Notes under the pieces: generated by a model
Told to the model about the DNA's origin: nothing
Seen by the model: only the letters and a program-made list of their open reading frames with translations
Database searches by the model: none
Source of the DNA: Leucaena leucocephala
Lineage: Eukaryota > Streptophyta > Magnoliopsida > Fabales > Fabaceae
DNA: 64,000 bases
Assembly (NCBI GenBank): GCA_037074615.1
Contig: CM073527.1
Location: forward strand, 29,184,348 to 29,248,347
Reading direction: 5' to 3'
Program-made: the position numbers and the translations under genes
Part shown: positions 36,241 through 47,975 of the stretch, piece after piece
Layout: every line of letters begins with the position of its first letter
How positions within the stretch are numbered: position 1 is the first letter of the stretch

Positions 36241-37363
36241 ATAATCCCTATTTTGCACTCACGTTGATTCATTGGTTCTGCTTTCAATCTGGATGCGAAT
36301 TGTATATACATCGACATGATAATCAGTGACTTCTAGTTCCTCAGTAATTAGAGCAAAAAGCAGTGAACTTTGAAGTTTCATAAATAATCTGCATATTTCA
36401 AACTCATTTTTTGAGTATAACAGTACGTGAATGAAATGGTAGCACAATTACAAGTGCTCTCTAGTTGGTGCTTATTAAATATTTATCTGGGTTGCTTTAA
36501 TATTAAAAGAAAAGGATAAAGATAAAAGAAACTGGGGTGAGTAGCCATTTCTTTTTCTTTTTGGAATAAAGAATGTGGAAAGAACATATAAAAGAGAGAA
36601 GAGAGAGGACCCCAAAGGTCATTTGTAAAGGGAAAGAAGAGGGCAGCTTTCTATCTGGATTGCGCACACAAATAAGGGTTCCAGCGTGGAATTGCAATGT
36701 CGCTTTGCTTTGAAGTATTCAATTTCAAGGTAAACGGTCTTCTGACCTTTGCGTTCCATCCTCATCATTGTTCAATAAACTGTCTATTGATCAGTGATCA
36801 CAGCTCACGGCTCAGCCAACCCCTCTCGAGGGTCATGACTATATTTAAAGAGAATAATTCTTTAACACACGACTTCTATCAAAAGCGCGTTTGATCATCA
36901 CGGTCTCACAACTTATGTGAGAACAACTGAAATTTAGGGAGTTATTAATTTATCATTTTGGTATAAACTTGAGTAATTATTTTGAGATGATGACAGAGAT
37001 GCAACTAGTTATCTAGAAAGTAATTATTATTATCATGTCTTGGTTGATGTTAGAAGTAGCCTTGTATTTTATACAAGATTCTTGAATTCTCATTACACAA
37101 ACAAAGATTGATTCCATGTACATATATATTCTTATTGAACAAATAAAAAAAATGAGGATAAAATAGAAAAATTATAATGAAGTGTTATGGCCAGAGAAAA
37201 GAAACTTGCAACTTGGTGTATAAAAGATGAGCAAAAAAGTTGCACTCCAGAACAGAGCCATTAAAACTTGAAAAGGCATGCAAAGAATCGAGAAACATTT
37301 TCCTCATGAATTCAAATAACGAAGCCTTGCAACGAATTGTGTGGTTTGTTTCCGTTGCGCATT
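36241..37363. other. Spacer with no recognised gene
   Basis: This contains the 3' flank of the DUF2358 gene and that of the minus-strand DUF868 gene, which converge. Open frames at 36,259-36,447, 36,697-36,894 and 37,185-37,379 are short and unrecognised. Confidence 0.5.
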
Positions 37364-38359
37364 CTAATCCCTGCTCCAAGCATACAACAACAAAGAGAAT
37401 CCAGCATTACTCCCGCACGACCTCGTCGATGAAGAGCAGGAGCTCCTCCTTCCGTCACTGCTTTCCTCCGTCCACTGTAACACACTAGAGCTCGATGGCG
37501 ACGGCGACAACGATATCATCGATGGCGCCGTCGTTTGTCCCGACGACAAGCTCTTCCTCATTAACTTCTTTTCTGGACCCAACATTTCCGGCAGCACGCC
37601 GCCGTCTCCTACTTGAAACACGAAAACCCCATGGCCGTTGCTATTGCTGTTCACCCAACTGAACACGTCCCAAAAGAACTCGACTTCAATCCCATCGATC
37701 AAGATTCTCTCGTTCCCTCTGAACTTCCAGGACAGCCTTTTCACAACCAAGCTAGTCCGGCCATCCACTTTCACTTTGAGCACACCCTCATCACATTCGA
37801 TCTCTATTTCGTGTTTAGACCCCAAGAATTGAGCTTGCGATTTGTAACTCCTGCTTCCGAACATGTGTTCTCTCCTGGACAGCAGAACCGGTTCAGGGGG
37901 CTGGCGGGTTGTGATCAATCTGTTAGACCGCCTTGTCAAATCGTCGAAAAGATCGCCGAGAAAGAATTCGAGCTTGCCACCGCTGACAACTGCCAAGTAG
38001 AAGCATGACTCTGGCTCCGCAGAGCTATGACTGTAATGTGCTCGAGAAAAGTCCCAGTAGAGCTTGATTTTCCGAACACGTTGGTGGGTCTGAGTGATAT
38101 AGATGGATTTCGATCCCGGTCCTGTTTTGAAGAGTGAAAAGGTTGAAGGGTTGAGAGAAATGGTGACGGAGAAGATATCTGCAGAACATATGAGCAAGGA
38201 ACGAGAGAAAATTGTGCTGGACCAACTGAGAGTGAGATAGGTCGGTGAATTGCATAGTTGAGTTTGGTATACACAGGTTACCAGATTCTGAGGCACTTGA
38301 GAGATGCTTGATGGCGAACCGGGTTGGCTGAAACAACCTTGGATCATGTTGTCTCTCAA
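37364..38359 (-). CDS. DUF868 family protein, copy 1
   Basis: The gene is intronless, 331 residues, with start at 38359 (MRDNMIQGCF; a second Met is at residue 5). DUF868 is a plant-specific family of unknown function. Conserved landmarks are QNLVTCVYQTQL near the N-terminus, YWDFSRAHY, FYLAVVSGGKLEFFLGDL, SRREHMFGSRSY, VDGRTSLVVKRLSWKFRGN, ILIDGIEVEFFWDVFSWV and the closing GFSLLLYAWSRD. Compared with copy 2 at 45.0 kb it carries a Ser-rich insertion near residues 265-320 before the terminal motif. No signal peptide or membrane helix is evident. The gene is GC-richer than its surroundings, which produces several overlapping shadow frames on the other strand. Confidence 0.9.
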   Translation of the reverse strand: MRDNMIQGCFSQPGSPSSISQVPQNLVTCVYQTQLCNSPTYLTLSWSSTIFSRSLLICSADIFSVTISLNPSTFSLFKTGPGSKSIYITQTHQRVRKIKLYWDFSRAHYSHSSAEPESCFYLAVVSGGKLEFFLGDLFDDLTRRSNRLITTRQPPEPVLLSRREHMFGSRSYKSQAQFLGSKHEIEIECDEGVLKVKVDGRTSLVVKRLSWKFRGNERILIDGIEVEFFWDVFSWVNSNSNGHGVFVFQVGDGGVLPEMLGPEKKLMRKSLSSGQTTAPSMISLSPSPSSSSVLQWTEESSDGRRSSCSSSTRSCGSNAGFSLLLYAWSRD

Positions 38360-39112
38360 ATCATACGCGTGAAAGAGCTAGCTCTGATTGATTATGGTAT
38401 AAATGAGATGATAAGTGATGGAGGGAACGGGTTGTGTTCTTGCCTTGGCCTAGAGGAATAATAATTCCAAGAAGCGGGCTGTTAAATTTGCCTTCTATAC
38501 TTACGAGCATAGAGTATTTATATAATTTTTCTTTTTAGGCTTCAAGAGGACATTTTTTTTTAAGAAAAACTAACATGCGAGGGCTTATAGTTTCATCGAT
38601 TTTAAATCAAGTCCTTCTAATTTTAAATTTTTTATTAGATCCTTATAATTCACTATATTAAAGGGAAAAGTTTTTTCTGTTAATAAATGCTATAGCATCG
38701 TTAATGGCTGCGTGACGTGGCATTTGTGAAGGTCGCATATGGACTTTTTCTCTCTCCCTCCCTCATGGTAAAAGCTTTTGGTTCTTTCTCGTCTTTTTGG
38801 GAAACCACAACAGTTCGATGAAACCCAAGTTATTTTTCTTGTGAGACCACACCAAACAATGAAGAATTGACAAGAGAAAACAGAGTAAAATATGCTTAAG
38901 AGATCCTTTATCCTTATACCATAATGGGTCTCAATTTGGTGATATTGGTTGCTTCTTTAAACAACTTGGAAGTGGTGACAGCTGCATTATTAACCAAGTG
39001 ATCCACTACACCAAACATTCTCAGCAAACAAGTATAGTTTTGGGGTTAATATTCTGCACTAATTTCGCATCAGAGAGAGAGAGAGAGAGTTCTATAAAAA
39101 CATTCGGCAATC
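38360..39112. other. 5' flank of DUF868 copy 1
   Basis: Promoter side of the minus-strand DUF868 gene, with a (GA)n run near 39,072-39,090. No gene is seen. Confidence 0.4.
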
Positions 39113-39430
39113 ATAAATCTCGATCTCTATATGCAACTTCCCCCTGTGCGTTCTCCCTCTGAGCAGAGAGTGCTAAACGACCACCTCTTTTACCATACTC
39201 GTACTCCAAATGCTGCAGATTGAACAAAAACTGATTCCTATGAACAGAGCATGATGATTCTAGCAAACAGGAAAAAATGGGCGTGGGATAAATTACCTCG
39301 CCAATGCCAGAGTAATCACCAGTTATGAGGACAACTTTGTCGGTGAGATTTGCGGGAGGATGGAGTTTAAGGTGCAAAGAAAGACCCTGAGAGTCCAATA
39401 CGTTGAAGAAGGAGCCCTTCTTGAGTTCTT
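39113..39430 (-). pseudogene. Short-chain dehydrogenase (HSD-like) gene fragment
   Basis: Two exon-like pieces are visible on the minus strand. The first (about 39,400-39,297) reads LSLHLKLHPP, NLTDKVVLITG and then DYSGIGE, where the family has ASSGIGE in the NAD(P)-binding TGxxxGIG motif. A GT-AG intron of about 90 bp follows. The second piece (about 39,211-39,113) reads LEYEYGKRGGRLALSAQREN, then loses similarity and stops. The hydroxysteroid-dehydrogenase-like (HSD/steroleosin) group has the same exon junction after GIGE and the same EYA-RGA-LAL-ARR pattern. There is no start Met, and the substrate domain with YxxxK is absent. It is therefore a truncated, non-functional remnant. Confidence 0.65.
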
Positions 39431-42400
39431 CTTCTTCTGGCGTTTTCGAACTGGTGTGGTTTCCCCTGAAAGACGAGAGAGAACCGCAAGCTTTTACTAG
39501 GAGAGAGAGGAAGCAAGTCTATGTGCAGCTTTTTCAATGCCACGTCGTAACATGCATTAACGACGTTAAAACAATTATTAACAGAAGGACCTGCACCTTT
39601 AATGTTGTGAATTATGAGGATAGAATGAAAAGATATAAAACTAGAGTGACTTTATTCAATATCTGATAAAACTTCAGGGACTGGTATATTAGTTTTCCAT
39701 TTTGTTTTTTAAGATAAGATGTGGACAAAAGTGAAGTGCTTTTGAATCTTTTCAATGATGAAGGCACAAGGCTTGCATCCACCACAATGATCAGCTCCAG
39801 TTGCTATGCTTTGCCCATACAGTTCATGGGTTCCAATTTTCCTTCCTTGATTTGCGCCTTTGACGAGGCTACGATGATTCCTTCTCTTTTATGTGAATGA
39901 GCTGTTTTGCATTGTTACTTTCCAAGTCATCATAATCAATACTTGTGACTTGGTGATTTTCTAACACGCTCTAGATAAAGAACCCTTCTTTTCAATTTTT
40001 TTTATTCTCTGGGATAAGAGATGTTCTCCTAGAAGAAAATAGAATCAGATTAGAAAATCAAGAAGGAACTTGCTGGTATCACGCTATTCTGGGAACCAAT
40101 TCTGAAGCCACTGAATTCTATTAGACAATGTTGAAAAACGGTTCAAATGGACCAGCAGCCGGGTGCAAACTTGCTATTAGGTTCAAATTTAGGACAAAGT
40201 TTTTCAAAGTCCACAAAATTTGATTCACAAGTTCTTGTGCAATCCACTATGACTTGGTATTTTATAAATTTCTGATGCATTTGAAAATTGAAAAGGTTGA
40301 TTAATGTGTAGTCAATTATTTAGTTGGCATATGTGCTGTCGGAGGCATGGTAATAATATTCAAATTGAGGAGCGTAACCCCTTGCCCCCGTTTCCACTTT
40401 ATTCGAGTCGTTCATTTAATGCGAAATTGGTAATTTTTATGTATTTGGACAATAAATGTTTGAAATTAATCCAATGACAACAAAATGATTGATCGGACAA
40501 ACTGATTCCGAAGCTTATCAGTAGTGACGATGTTTCTATGGTCCCACTAATTAAAACACTTAAATTTCTGTAATTCCAGAAACAGTACATGTGCAATTAA
40601 TTACCTCTCTGTTTAGAAATGTGATTCGTGCGGTTTGTTTCTCGTATGTAGACCACAAAATCTTGTTTTTGCTTTGCGAGCTAGGAAAAGTGACCTTTGA
40701 CAAGACTTTGAAATAGTTGTTTTTTCAGCTGTTTATTAACTCCTTTTTTAAAAGGAAAATCTTAACTTCAAATACAAATTATTTCTGGCATAACTTGAGA
40801 AGAATAGATTTTAAAAAATAAATTTTAAAAAAATAAATTTTATAAAAAAAATAATTTTAAAAATTAGAGATAGTTAGATAATAATAGCAGAATCACTTTT
40901 TCATAGATAAAAAATTTAATTTAATTTTAAATTTTTTTATTTAAATGATTATAAAATAATACATATACATATGTATTTGAATAAAATAAAAATTTATAAT
41001 ATTTATCTAAATTTTAATTTTTTTCTACTGAAAACTTTATTAAAGAACTAATCTAGATGACTATAAAAAAATATGGAAGATTGTAAATTTTATTGACAAA
41101 TTTATCTTTTTCCCAAAATTTTTAAATAAAAAAATAAATTAGATTTTATTTGTTTTATCTTTTTTTAATTAATAAAAAATTCACCATGGTAAAGGGGCAC
41201 CAAAAAGTTATTTTGTGACCAATTATTCTCAACCCATGGTTTTATATTCCAAACCATAGTTTAAGTTCTAAAATTGATTTTTTAAAAAAAATCTTGTTTG
41301 GCCCATATTTTATAAAATCATGGTTTGAGTCTATAATCTATTCTCAAAAGTAATCCCAAACACACACTTGGTTTCAATGCGTCACGTAGAGTTACACAAC
41401 CAATATACAAACATATTTTTTTATATAAAAATATTTTTAAAAAAAATTAGATTCAACAAAATTTATTTTTATTTTAAATAATAATAATATTAGATAGAAC
41501 AAATTATTAATTATTTTTAAATATAAATTTAAATAATTAAAAATTATAATATATTTTTAAATATTATGATTAAAATTATAATAAAATAGTATTTTTTTAA
41601 ATGTTTAAACGCATTTCAACCATACAGGCACGTTAAGTCAATGCAACGAACAGAGAAAATTGTAGGATGAAATCATCGGGTCGATTGAATCCGCTAGCTC
41701 GCGAAACGAAGACCAGCAGCATTCAAACAGTAAAGCCCAAAGGGGAAAAAAAAACAAGGCACACACCAGCTTCTGCTTGCTTCATATGACTGCCATGAAA
41801 ACTATTGCGACACGAGTATATCACCTTCATGGAAATTCCTAACTACAAGACCGTGCAAGAGGTTTCATTAACTCCCCATGATCTGAGAGTACGAGGTTTC
41901 GGTCAAATCTTCAAAAGCTTGCTGGTTTGAAGAGGTCTACGAAGAACAAACTGAACCAAATATCACGACGAAAGAAAGAAGGGCCTGGTCTGCATGCATG
42001 GGATTGTGCTTCTGCTGTGTCTTGAGTTGCTTATATGCTATAGATGAACTTGTGCAATAAAAGGGAAAATTAGCCGTATTCCCCAGGTGAGAAAATTGAG
42101 TACAGACAGGTCCCAAAACTTCCATATTTACAAGTCAAAATTGTAAAAAGATTGAATTCTTGGGACCTCTCAGTATTTAACTTTTCTACTTAGGAGTCAT
42201 GAATGATTTTTTTGTCTGTTTTTGCTTTTCAATCCATGAGGCTGTGGATAATATACATATACATATATATATATAAATAGGCAAATTAAATTCAGATTGA
42301 CCAAAGATTGTTAAGTCTGTCTGACAACCATGTTTCTGGCATGGAATTAAAAAACATTTTGGGCGTAAAAGAAGAAAGCAAAGCAAAAGGAACGGAAAGG

Positions 42401-42547
42401 AAATGAAGGAACAAGCTTGAAAAACAAGGAGGAGACACGTAGACATGACGCATAGGATGCTTCACAGTAACGAGACGAGTACGGAGGACATTAGTGCTTT
42501 TTGTTCCAACAGGGAAAGAAACAATATTTAAAATTATTAAGCGAGTG

Positions 42548-42553
<6 letters not shown>

Positions 42554-42582
<29 letters not shown>
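42554..42582. repeat. (GA)n microsatellite
   Basis: A run of about 14 GA units lies in the spacer between the DUF868 genes. Confidence 0.9.
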
Positions 42583-42586
<4 letters not shown>

Positions 42587-42777
42587 TTTTCTATTGTTAT
42601 CTATCTGTCCAAAACGATATTAATTATGCTCCCCATGACTACGTGGCGTCGGTCCAATTAGAAAAAAAGGCTCAAATTATTTAATTTTATTCGAGTAAGC
42701 CACATTTGGCCTTCAATTATCTGTCACTCGACTTGCACGTGACGATGGTCCCCCGCCCCCACATGGCGCCTTCAATA

Positions 42778-42802
42778 GTATTATTATTATTATTATTATT
42801 AT
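42778..42802. repeat. (ATT)n microsatellite
   Basis: A run of about 8 ATT trinucleotides. Confidence 0.9.
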
Positions 42803-45020
42803 AGCCTGCAGTTCAGCATTATTAGCACAATAATTTCTCCAACTTTTCCGGATAGGCTTCGAGATTTGAAAAGAAGCAATTTTGAGCTTGAGATCCGTTT
42901 CAGCAATATTGAAGTTGAAATGTGAAATCTTATTAATAAATAATTTAATGAAAATAATAGGTCGAGCAAAGGGAGCGAGGATAATATTAGTACATGACTA
43001 CTATTCTTGGTATTAATTACAAGGGCTGCGTCTGGGGATTGAAATTTTTGAATATGGGAGCGAAACGCCTGGCATTGCCAAGTAAGGATGGGCCGCAACA
43101 CGTGAACACCACGCACCGTACTTTTCCCCACTTCCGGAATCGCGCGCGTGTCCACACCCTCCTCTCCTCTCCAGTTCCTTTCCTTCAAGAAACAAAACTC
43201 CCATCCGCCTCCTTCACCTCTCCTTTTCCCACCCCTCTTCGTTTTTGTTTAAAGTAAATTATTTCTTTTGTAAATTGACATACTTAAAATACCATTTGCC
43301 CCGAGAGGAAAGATATCAAAATCTGTTTATTTTGACATTTAACAACAACTATCTATATCTCACAAAATACTCGTGTCTTGCTCTGCCCATCATTTCGTTT
43401 CGTCTGTCCTTGAATTTTCATTTCAAATTCTCATTTATACCAAAATAATACATATAATTCTCTGATATATTTATAATACATGCAAATTGCCGCTAAATGA
43501 CATATTAGTCCTGTCTTACCACTGATACAAAAACAAAAGAGCGCGTAGCGCACGGGAGCCTAGAAATGTCCACTTCTCTGCAACTGCAAGAAGGTTACGA
43601 TTGTTATGGGTTAAATAAAGAAAATATGTCTTGCTTAAAAAAAGCCAGAAATTTGATGCTACAGTGAAATCAAAGGAAAAACCTGGGACTGAGAATGCCA
43701 AATATTTTTGTGAAGGCCAAACAACGCTTGGGAATAAAAATGAAATCCGCTCAAATCATGGCTTAATAGTATAGATCACGACTTTGGGGTCTCCACTCGC
43801 TCCATATACAGTAGGTAGCGCAACATTAGGCTACTCTACCAAATCCAGGCAATTACTCGGAGGAAGCAAGAACATTCATTGTATATTGCACTACCGTCTA
43901 ATCTCTAATGAGGATTTTTTAAAAAATTAAAATAAAAATAAAAAACCCAAAAATAAACAGTTTGTTTGATGACAATGACGAGGTTTGTTAGGCATGAACC
44001 ACGAATGAATCTCTGCCTCTGAGATCGTGTTTGCATTCACTCCCCCTAACGCTGCTGGTGGGCTTCCATTTCCTAGCAACCGTTTCTCAATTTCTCGTGC
44101 TAATCCTTTTTCCTTTTTTTTATAATTTTTTAATCACAAAATTTCACTTGAGTCACACACTTCCCAAAAACAGCATGCTAAGATTTTTCTCGGAATTATT
44201 GTCCATGAAAGGGTCTGGTAGTTGATGGAGGACTGTTCTTCGGTGAGTTTTTCTCCTCTCTCTGGTTGTAGGTTCTCTTCCTCTATTATTCATTTGGATT
44301 TGTCAGGTTAAAGGAAGTCCCACAGCGAGAATACGAAAGATGAAAGAAAATATGCTTTTTCCTCCCTTCTCTTGTCAATGTAAAGGAATATTCACGTCTC
44401 AGACTTCCAACACCAATGCTCATATTTCCTATTTCCTTACATATTGTCCCCCAAAAACCTTCTCTTGAACTCCATTGTTTTTAATCGGCCTGTCACCGTC
44501 TCCTGCTCAATTTTTCATTTTTTCTCTGCGTCTTCAGAAAATAGTAACCTTTTCATTGGGTGTTTATCTCACTCTGTCCTGTTTTGTTCAGTTTTGAATT
44601 TTTTATTCGTTAGCAGGGCCCTTGACAGTGAAACAAGTTTGCCTTTTGTCTGCTTCTCCCTGCGCTATTTTTCTTCCCTTCATTCTCCAAATTTGCCTTC
44701 TGTTTTCACGCGCCTCTCTCTTTGTTCTGCCCTGAATTTTTACCCATGGGTTTCTCCGGCAATGTATCTATCACACACACCTGTTTTTAATCCGGGCATC
44801 GTTCTAAGCATATAACGAACCGTGTCTGGTGCATCGTACTGTTTCTCTGATCAATTAAGGTACGAGCCCATCTTAACTTTGATTCTCTCTAATCTGCAGC
44901 TTCTGTCTATTCCTCAGTACTTTTGTCCCTTCTTTGTTCTGCCCGCAAAAGGCACACCAGCTGTTTGACAAAAAGCCCAAACGAAAGCTTGGAAAGTAAA
45001 TTGAACTTCCTCTTTCGAAA

Positions 45021-45920
45021 ATGAGGGATTTCCCTTCTTGTTTTGGTGAAAACGGAGTCCAAGTTGCCGATTCTTCGTCGTCCAACGCCGGGAAAACTGC
45101 CCAGAATCTGGTTACTTGTGTTCATCAATGCCGAATCCGGGGCCGGTCTTGCCTGATTACTATCACGTGGTGCAAGAACTTGATGGGGCAGGGCCTTAGC
45201 GTCGGGATCGACGATTCTTCAAATCAATGCCTTTGTAAGGTCGATATCAAACCATGGCTATTCTCGAAGAGAAGAGGCTGTAAGAGTCTAGAAGCTTATT
45301 CCTGCAAAATTGACGTATACTGGGACCTCTCGTCGGCTAAATTTGCGACGGGCCCTGAACCGTTGGAGAAATTTTATGTAGGACTAGTCGTAGATCGACA
45401 AATGGTTCTCCTTCTCGGTGATTTGACGAAAGAAGCTTTCAAGAAGACCAATGCTATACCGTTGCCTTCAAATGCAGTTTGTGTAGCCAAGAGAGAACAC
45501 ATTTTTGGCAAGAAAGTGTTTGGTACCAAGGCGCTATTCTGTGACAATGGTCAAGTTCACGATCTGGTGATCGAATGCGACACTATCAGTGTGAGTGATC
45601 CGCGTCTTATAATTCGTATAGACGGCAAAACTGAGTTGCAGGTGAAGCGACTGAGATGGAAGTTTCGTGGAAACCATACTATCTTAGTTGATGGTTTTGC
45701 GGTAGAAGTTTTGTGGGATGTCCACAATTGGCTATTCGGTTCATCTCTTGGAAATGCTGTGTTTTTGTTCAGAACATGCATTGCTGCTGATAAATTGTGG
45801 GCTAGCCAACCCGTTTCTGAAGCAAATACGTTGCATTGGTCTTTCTCTCAGAGATTTTCAGAGACCAAATTGCAGAGTCTAGATTTCTCCCTCGTTTTGT
45901 ATGCCTGGAAGAACGACTAG
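45021..45920 (+). CDS. DUF868 family protein, copy 2
   Basis: The gene is intronless, 299 residues, with start at 45021 (MRDFPSCFGENGV). It shows the same ordered motifs as copy 1: AQNLVTCVHQCRI, VYWDLSSAKF, FYVGLVVDRQMVLLLGDL, AKREHIFGKKVFG, IDGKTELQVKRLRWKFRGN, ILVDGFAVEVLWDVHNWL and the terminal FSLVLYAWKND. It lacks the Ser-rich insertion of copy 1, and the two proteins are clearly diverged, so the duplication is old. Function is unknown. The two genes point away from each other with about 6.7 kb between their start codons. Confidence 0.9.
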   Translation: MRDFPSCFGENGVQVADSSSSNAGKTAQNLVTCVHQCRIRGRSCLITITWCKNLMGQGLSVGIDDSSNQCLCKVDIKPWLFSKRRGCKSLEAYSCKIDVYWDLSSAKFATGPEPLEKFYVGLVVDRQMVLLLGDLTKEAFKKTNAIPLPSNAVCVAKREHIFGKKVFGTKALFCDNGQVHDLVIECDTISVSDPRLIIRIDGKTELQVKRLRWKFRGNHTILVDGFAVEVLWDVHNWLFGSSLGNAVFLFRTCIAADKLWASQPVSEANTLHWSFSQRFSETKLQSLDFSLVLYAWKND

Positions 45921-47975
45921 AGATGCGGGATTTCATCATCCATTCATTACTAACAAACCATTCAGTGAGTTGCGATTTATTAGCCATGTGTTTGAATTAC
46001 ACTTTGTTTAAACCGAATCCGTTATCTGAGCTTTAGTTGAATAGATCGGAAACATTTTTCCCCCAATCGGCTGTATATTCTTCTTCAAGTGTTAATTTAA
46101 TGATCATTATCAGACCAGTTATCTCTGATGAGATACTGTCAATTCATGTTAGCCTCTGATGCAAGTCAAGACTACCTATATCAGAAGTCTGCCGTACTAT
46201 GATGATGTATTGATGTTTTCAGTATCTCTGATAAACTTTCATGTACGTTGTATGATTCTATGGTCCAAATTATGCAACAGGTGTAAACGTTCTGATTACT
46301 GGCAATGGTGATATTATTTTTCAAGACCATGCAACTGCTACTTCAGTTACAAACCTTGTGAGGAAGAATCCTTGACTATGTTGACTCATTAGTTCTTTTT
46401 GTAGTATATTTATGACAAAATTAATAGTAATATGCTGGTAGTAATTTCCTCTTACAGCGCAGACACTTGCCTCTAATGTATAATGTATTACTGCATACTA
46501 TAATTTGCTGGTAGAATTGCAGATGGTGGAAAGAAGTATAGTCATGCTTGTTGAATTAGCTTTCGTTACTTTTGTAAAGTTGAGGAGGAAATGCATGCAA
46601 TAACCGTGTCAACCAAAAAAGTATAACCCCTGTATTCACAAGTTCTGATAGTTACATCATGGGTGATCCTTCAAAGTCAATTGAAAAACTTGTGGCTGCT
46701 GAGAACTACCCCATCATCGATTTCTACCGCCTAATTCCTGGATCATTATGAAGTGAAGGTCAAATTCATGGCCTGTGGGAAGTATGCTTTGGATGTATAT
46801 ACATTTATATTCTCTATCTTGAAGATTCGTTGCACAAATTAAATTTGAAGTTCATGTCCGTAGTCTTAATTGTGCTATCGGCCAGTAAATTGGAGGGGAT
46901 GGTGTAATGGATCCACTGAAAAGCGCTTGTCTGAGTGAGAAATTGTCTCGGGGAAGAGGGTGGGAATTGAGAGGAAGAAGGCAAGAGGTACGGGAATCTT
47001 GTTCAAAGGGAAGGTATGTGTCAGTCTACCAGCCATTCAAGGGCACGACGATTGAGAGCGTGTCTACTCACAGCCAATTTTCTCAAGAAATAATAGCATG
47101 TCTACTCACAAGATTGAGAGCGTTAAATGCTATGCCATTTTCATTAATGTCTCCTTGCGTCCCTTGCGTCCCTTGCGTTTCCGACAACAACGAAAATGTT
47201 GAAACAAATCGCATTCACTCATTCCTAAACGTCATCTGTCAGCCTTCTGCTTCTCAAATTTCTCTTTTTGGAGGTTCCCATCCATGGCCAATCATCCCCC
47301 ACTCAAATTTAACCCCGAACTTTGTCATGTAACTCAAACTAATTTTTTTCCTTTTATGTTGAATTCAATCAACAACTCTTATTTCCAGGTTCAGGCCGCT
47401 ACACATCGCTAACTATCTACTTGACAAACAAACGCTACCCTGAGCCACAGTTCATCTGGCGCCCCTTCCACTTGCAATTATGAGATAACATCATAACTAA
47501 TCAACCACCTCTGCACCGGCCTTTCATTCATAAATAGGATCATAAAAGAAGATAAAATATCTGGATTCTAGATAACTCAAATATCTGGCAAAAACCTAAG
47601 CCACGAAATTAGTTAATAATTATCCGCCACAAAGAACCAGAGAGGCCTTGAACCGATCATTAACCGAGATAATTCATATTAGTAGGACCCTTTCATATCT
47701 CGAACATAAATTGACGCGTCTGTATTCTTTGTCAAACATTATCATCACCCAAACAACATGGGCGCAAGACACTAGAAGGACATAGAAGTAGATAAAATCG
47801 GACCTTGACGTCTTTCAATGAAGGTCCTCTTTTAAGTATCATTAAGAACCGATTTTTTTTTTAATTTCAACATGGACAAGCCAAATGACAGGTGTACTGG
47901 ATGAGGCTGCTAATTATCACTGTCAATGTCAAAAAGTGGGCAAAAGAACAAGAGCTTTCAAGAAAAAGGCTCGCA
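45921..47975. other. Spacer with coding-like shards
   Basis: No complete gene is present. Two fragments look protein-derived: near 46,285-46,375 (plus) VNVLITGNGDIIFQDHATA, and near 46,658-46,750 (plus) GDPSKSIEKL and NYPIIDFYRLIPG. Each is closed by a stop, and I could not assign them to a family. The open frame 46,907-47,332 contains a short GCGTCCCTT tandem repeat and no domain, and I do not regard it as a gene. Confidence 0.35.

Larger units (their letters stand above)
39431..45020. other. Long AT-rich spacer between the two DUF868 genes
   Basis: I see no complete gene. It holds (GA)n at 42,554-42,582, (ATT)n at 42,778-42,802 and AT-rich transposon-like sequence at about 40,790-41,600. 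Just upstream of 45,021 there are pyrimidine-rich leader-like sequence and a possible 5'-UTR intron (GTACGAG at 44,860 to a CAG near 44,918). The open frames at 42,799-43,188 and 44,444-44,815 show no known domain. Confidence 0.45.

Noticed and set aside
37613..38008. 131-residue plus-strand frame over DUF868 copy 1
   Set aside because: It is antisense to a well-supported intronless gene, with no family resemblance.
46907..47332. 141-residue open frame
   Set aside because: No domain, an internal short tandem repeat (GCGTCCCTT), no exon neighbours and unusual composition. Probably chance.
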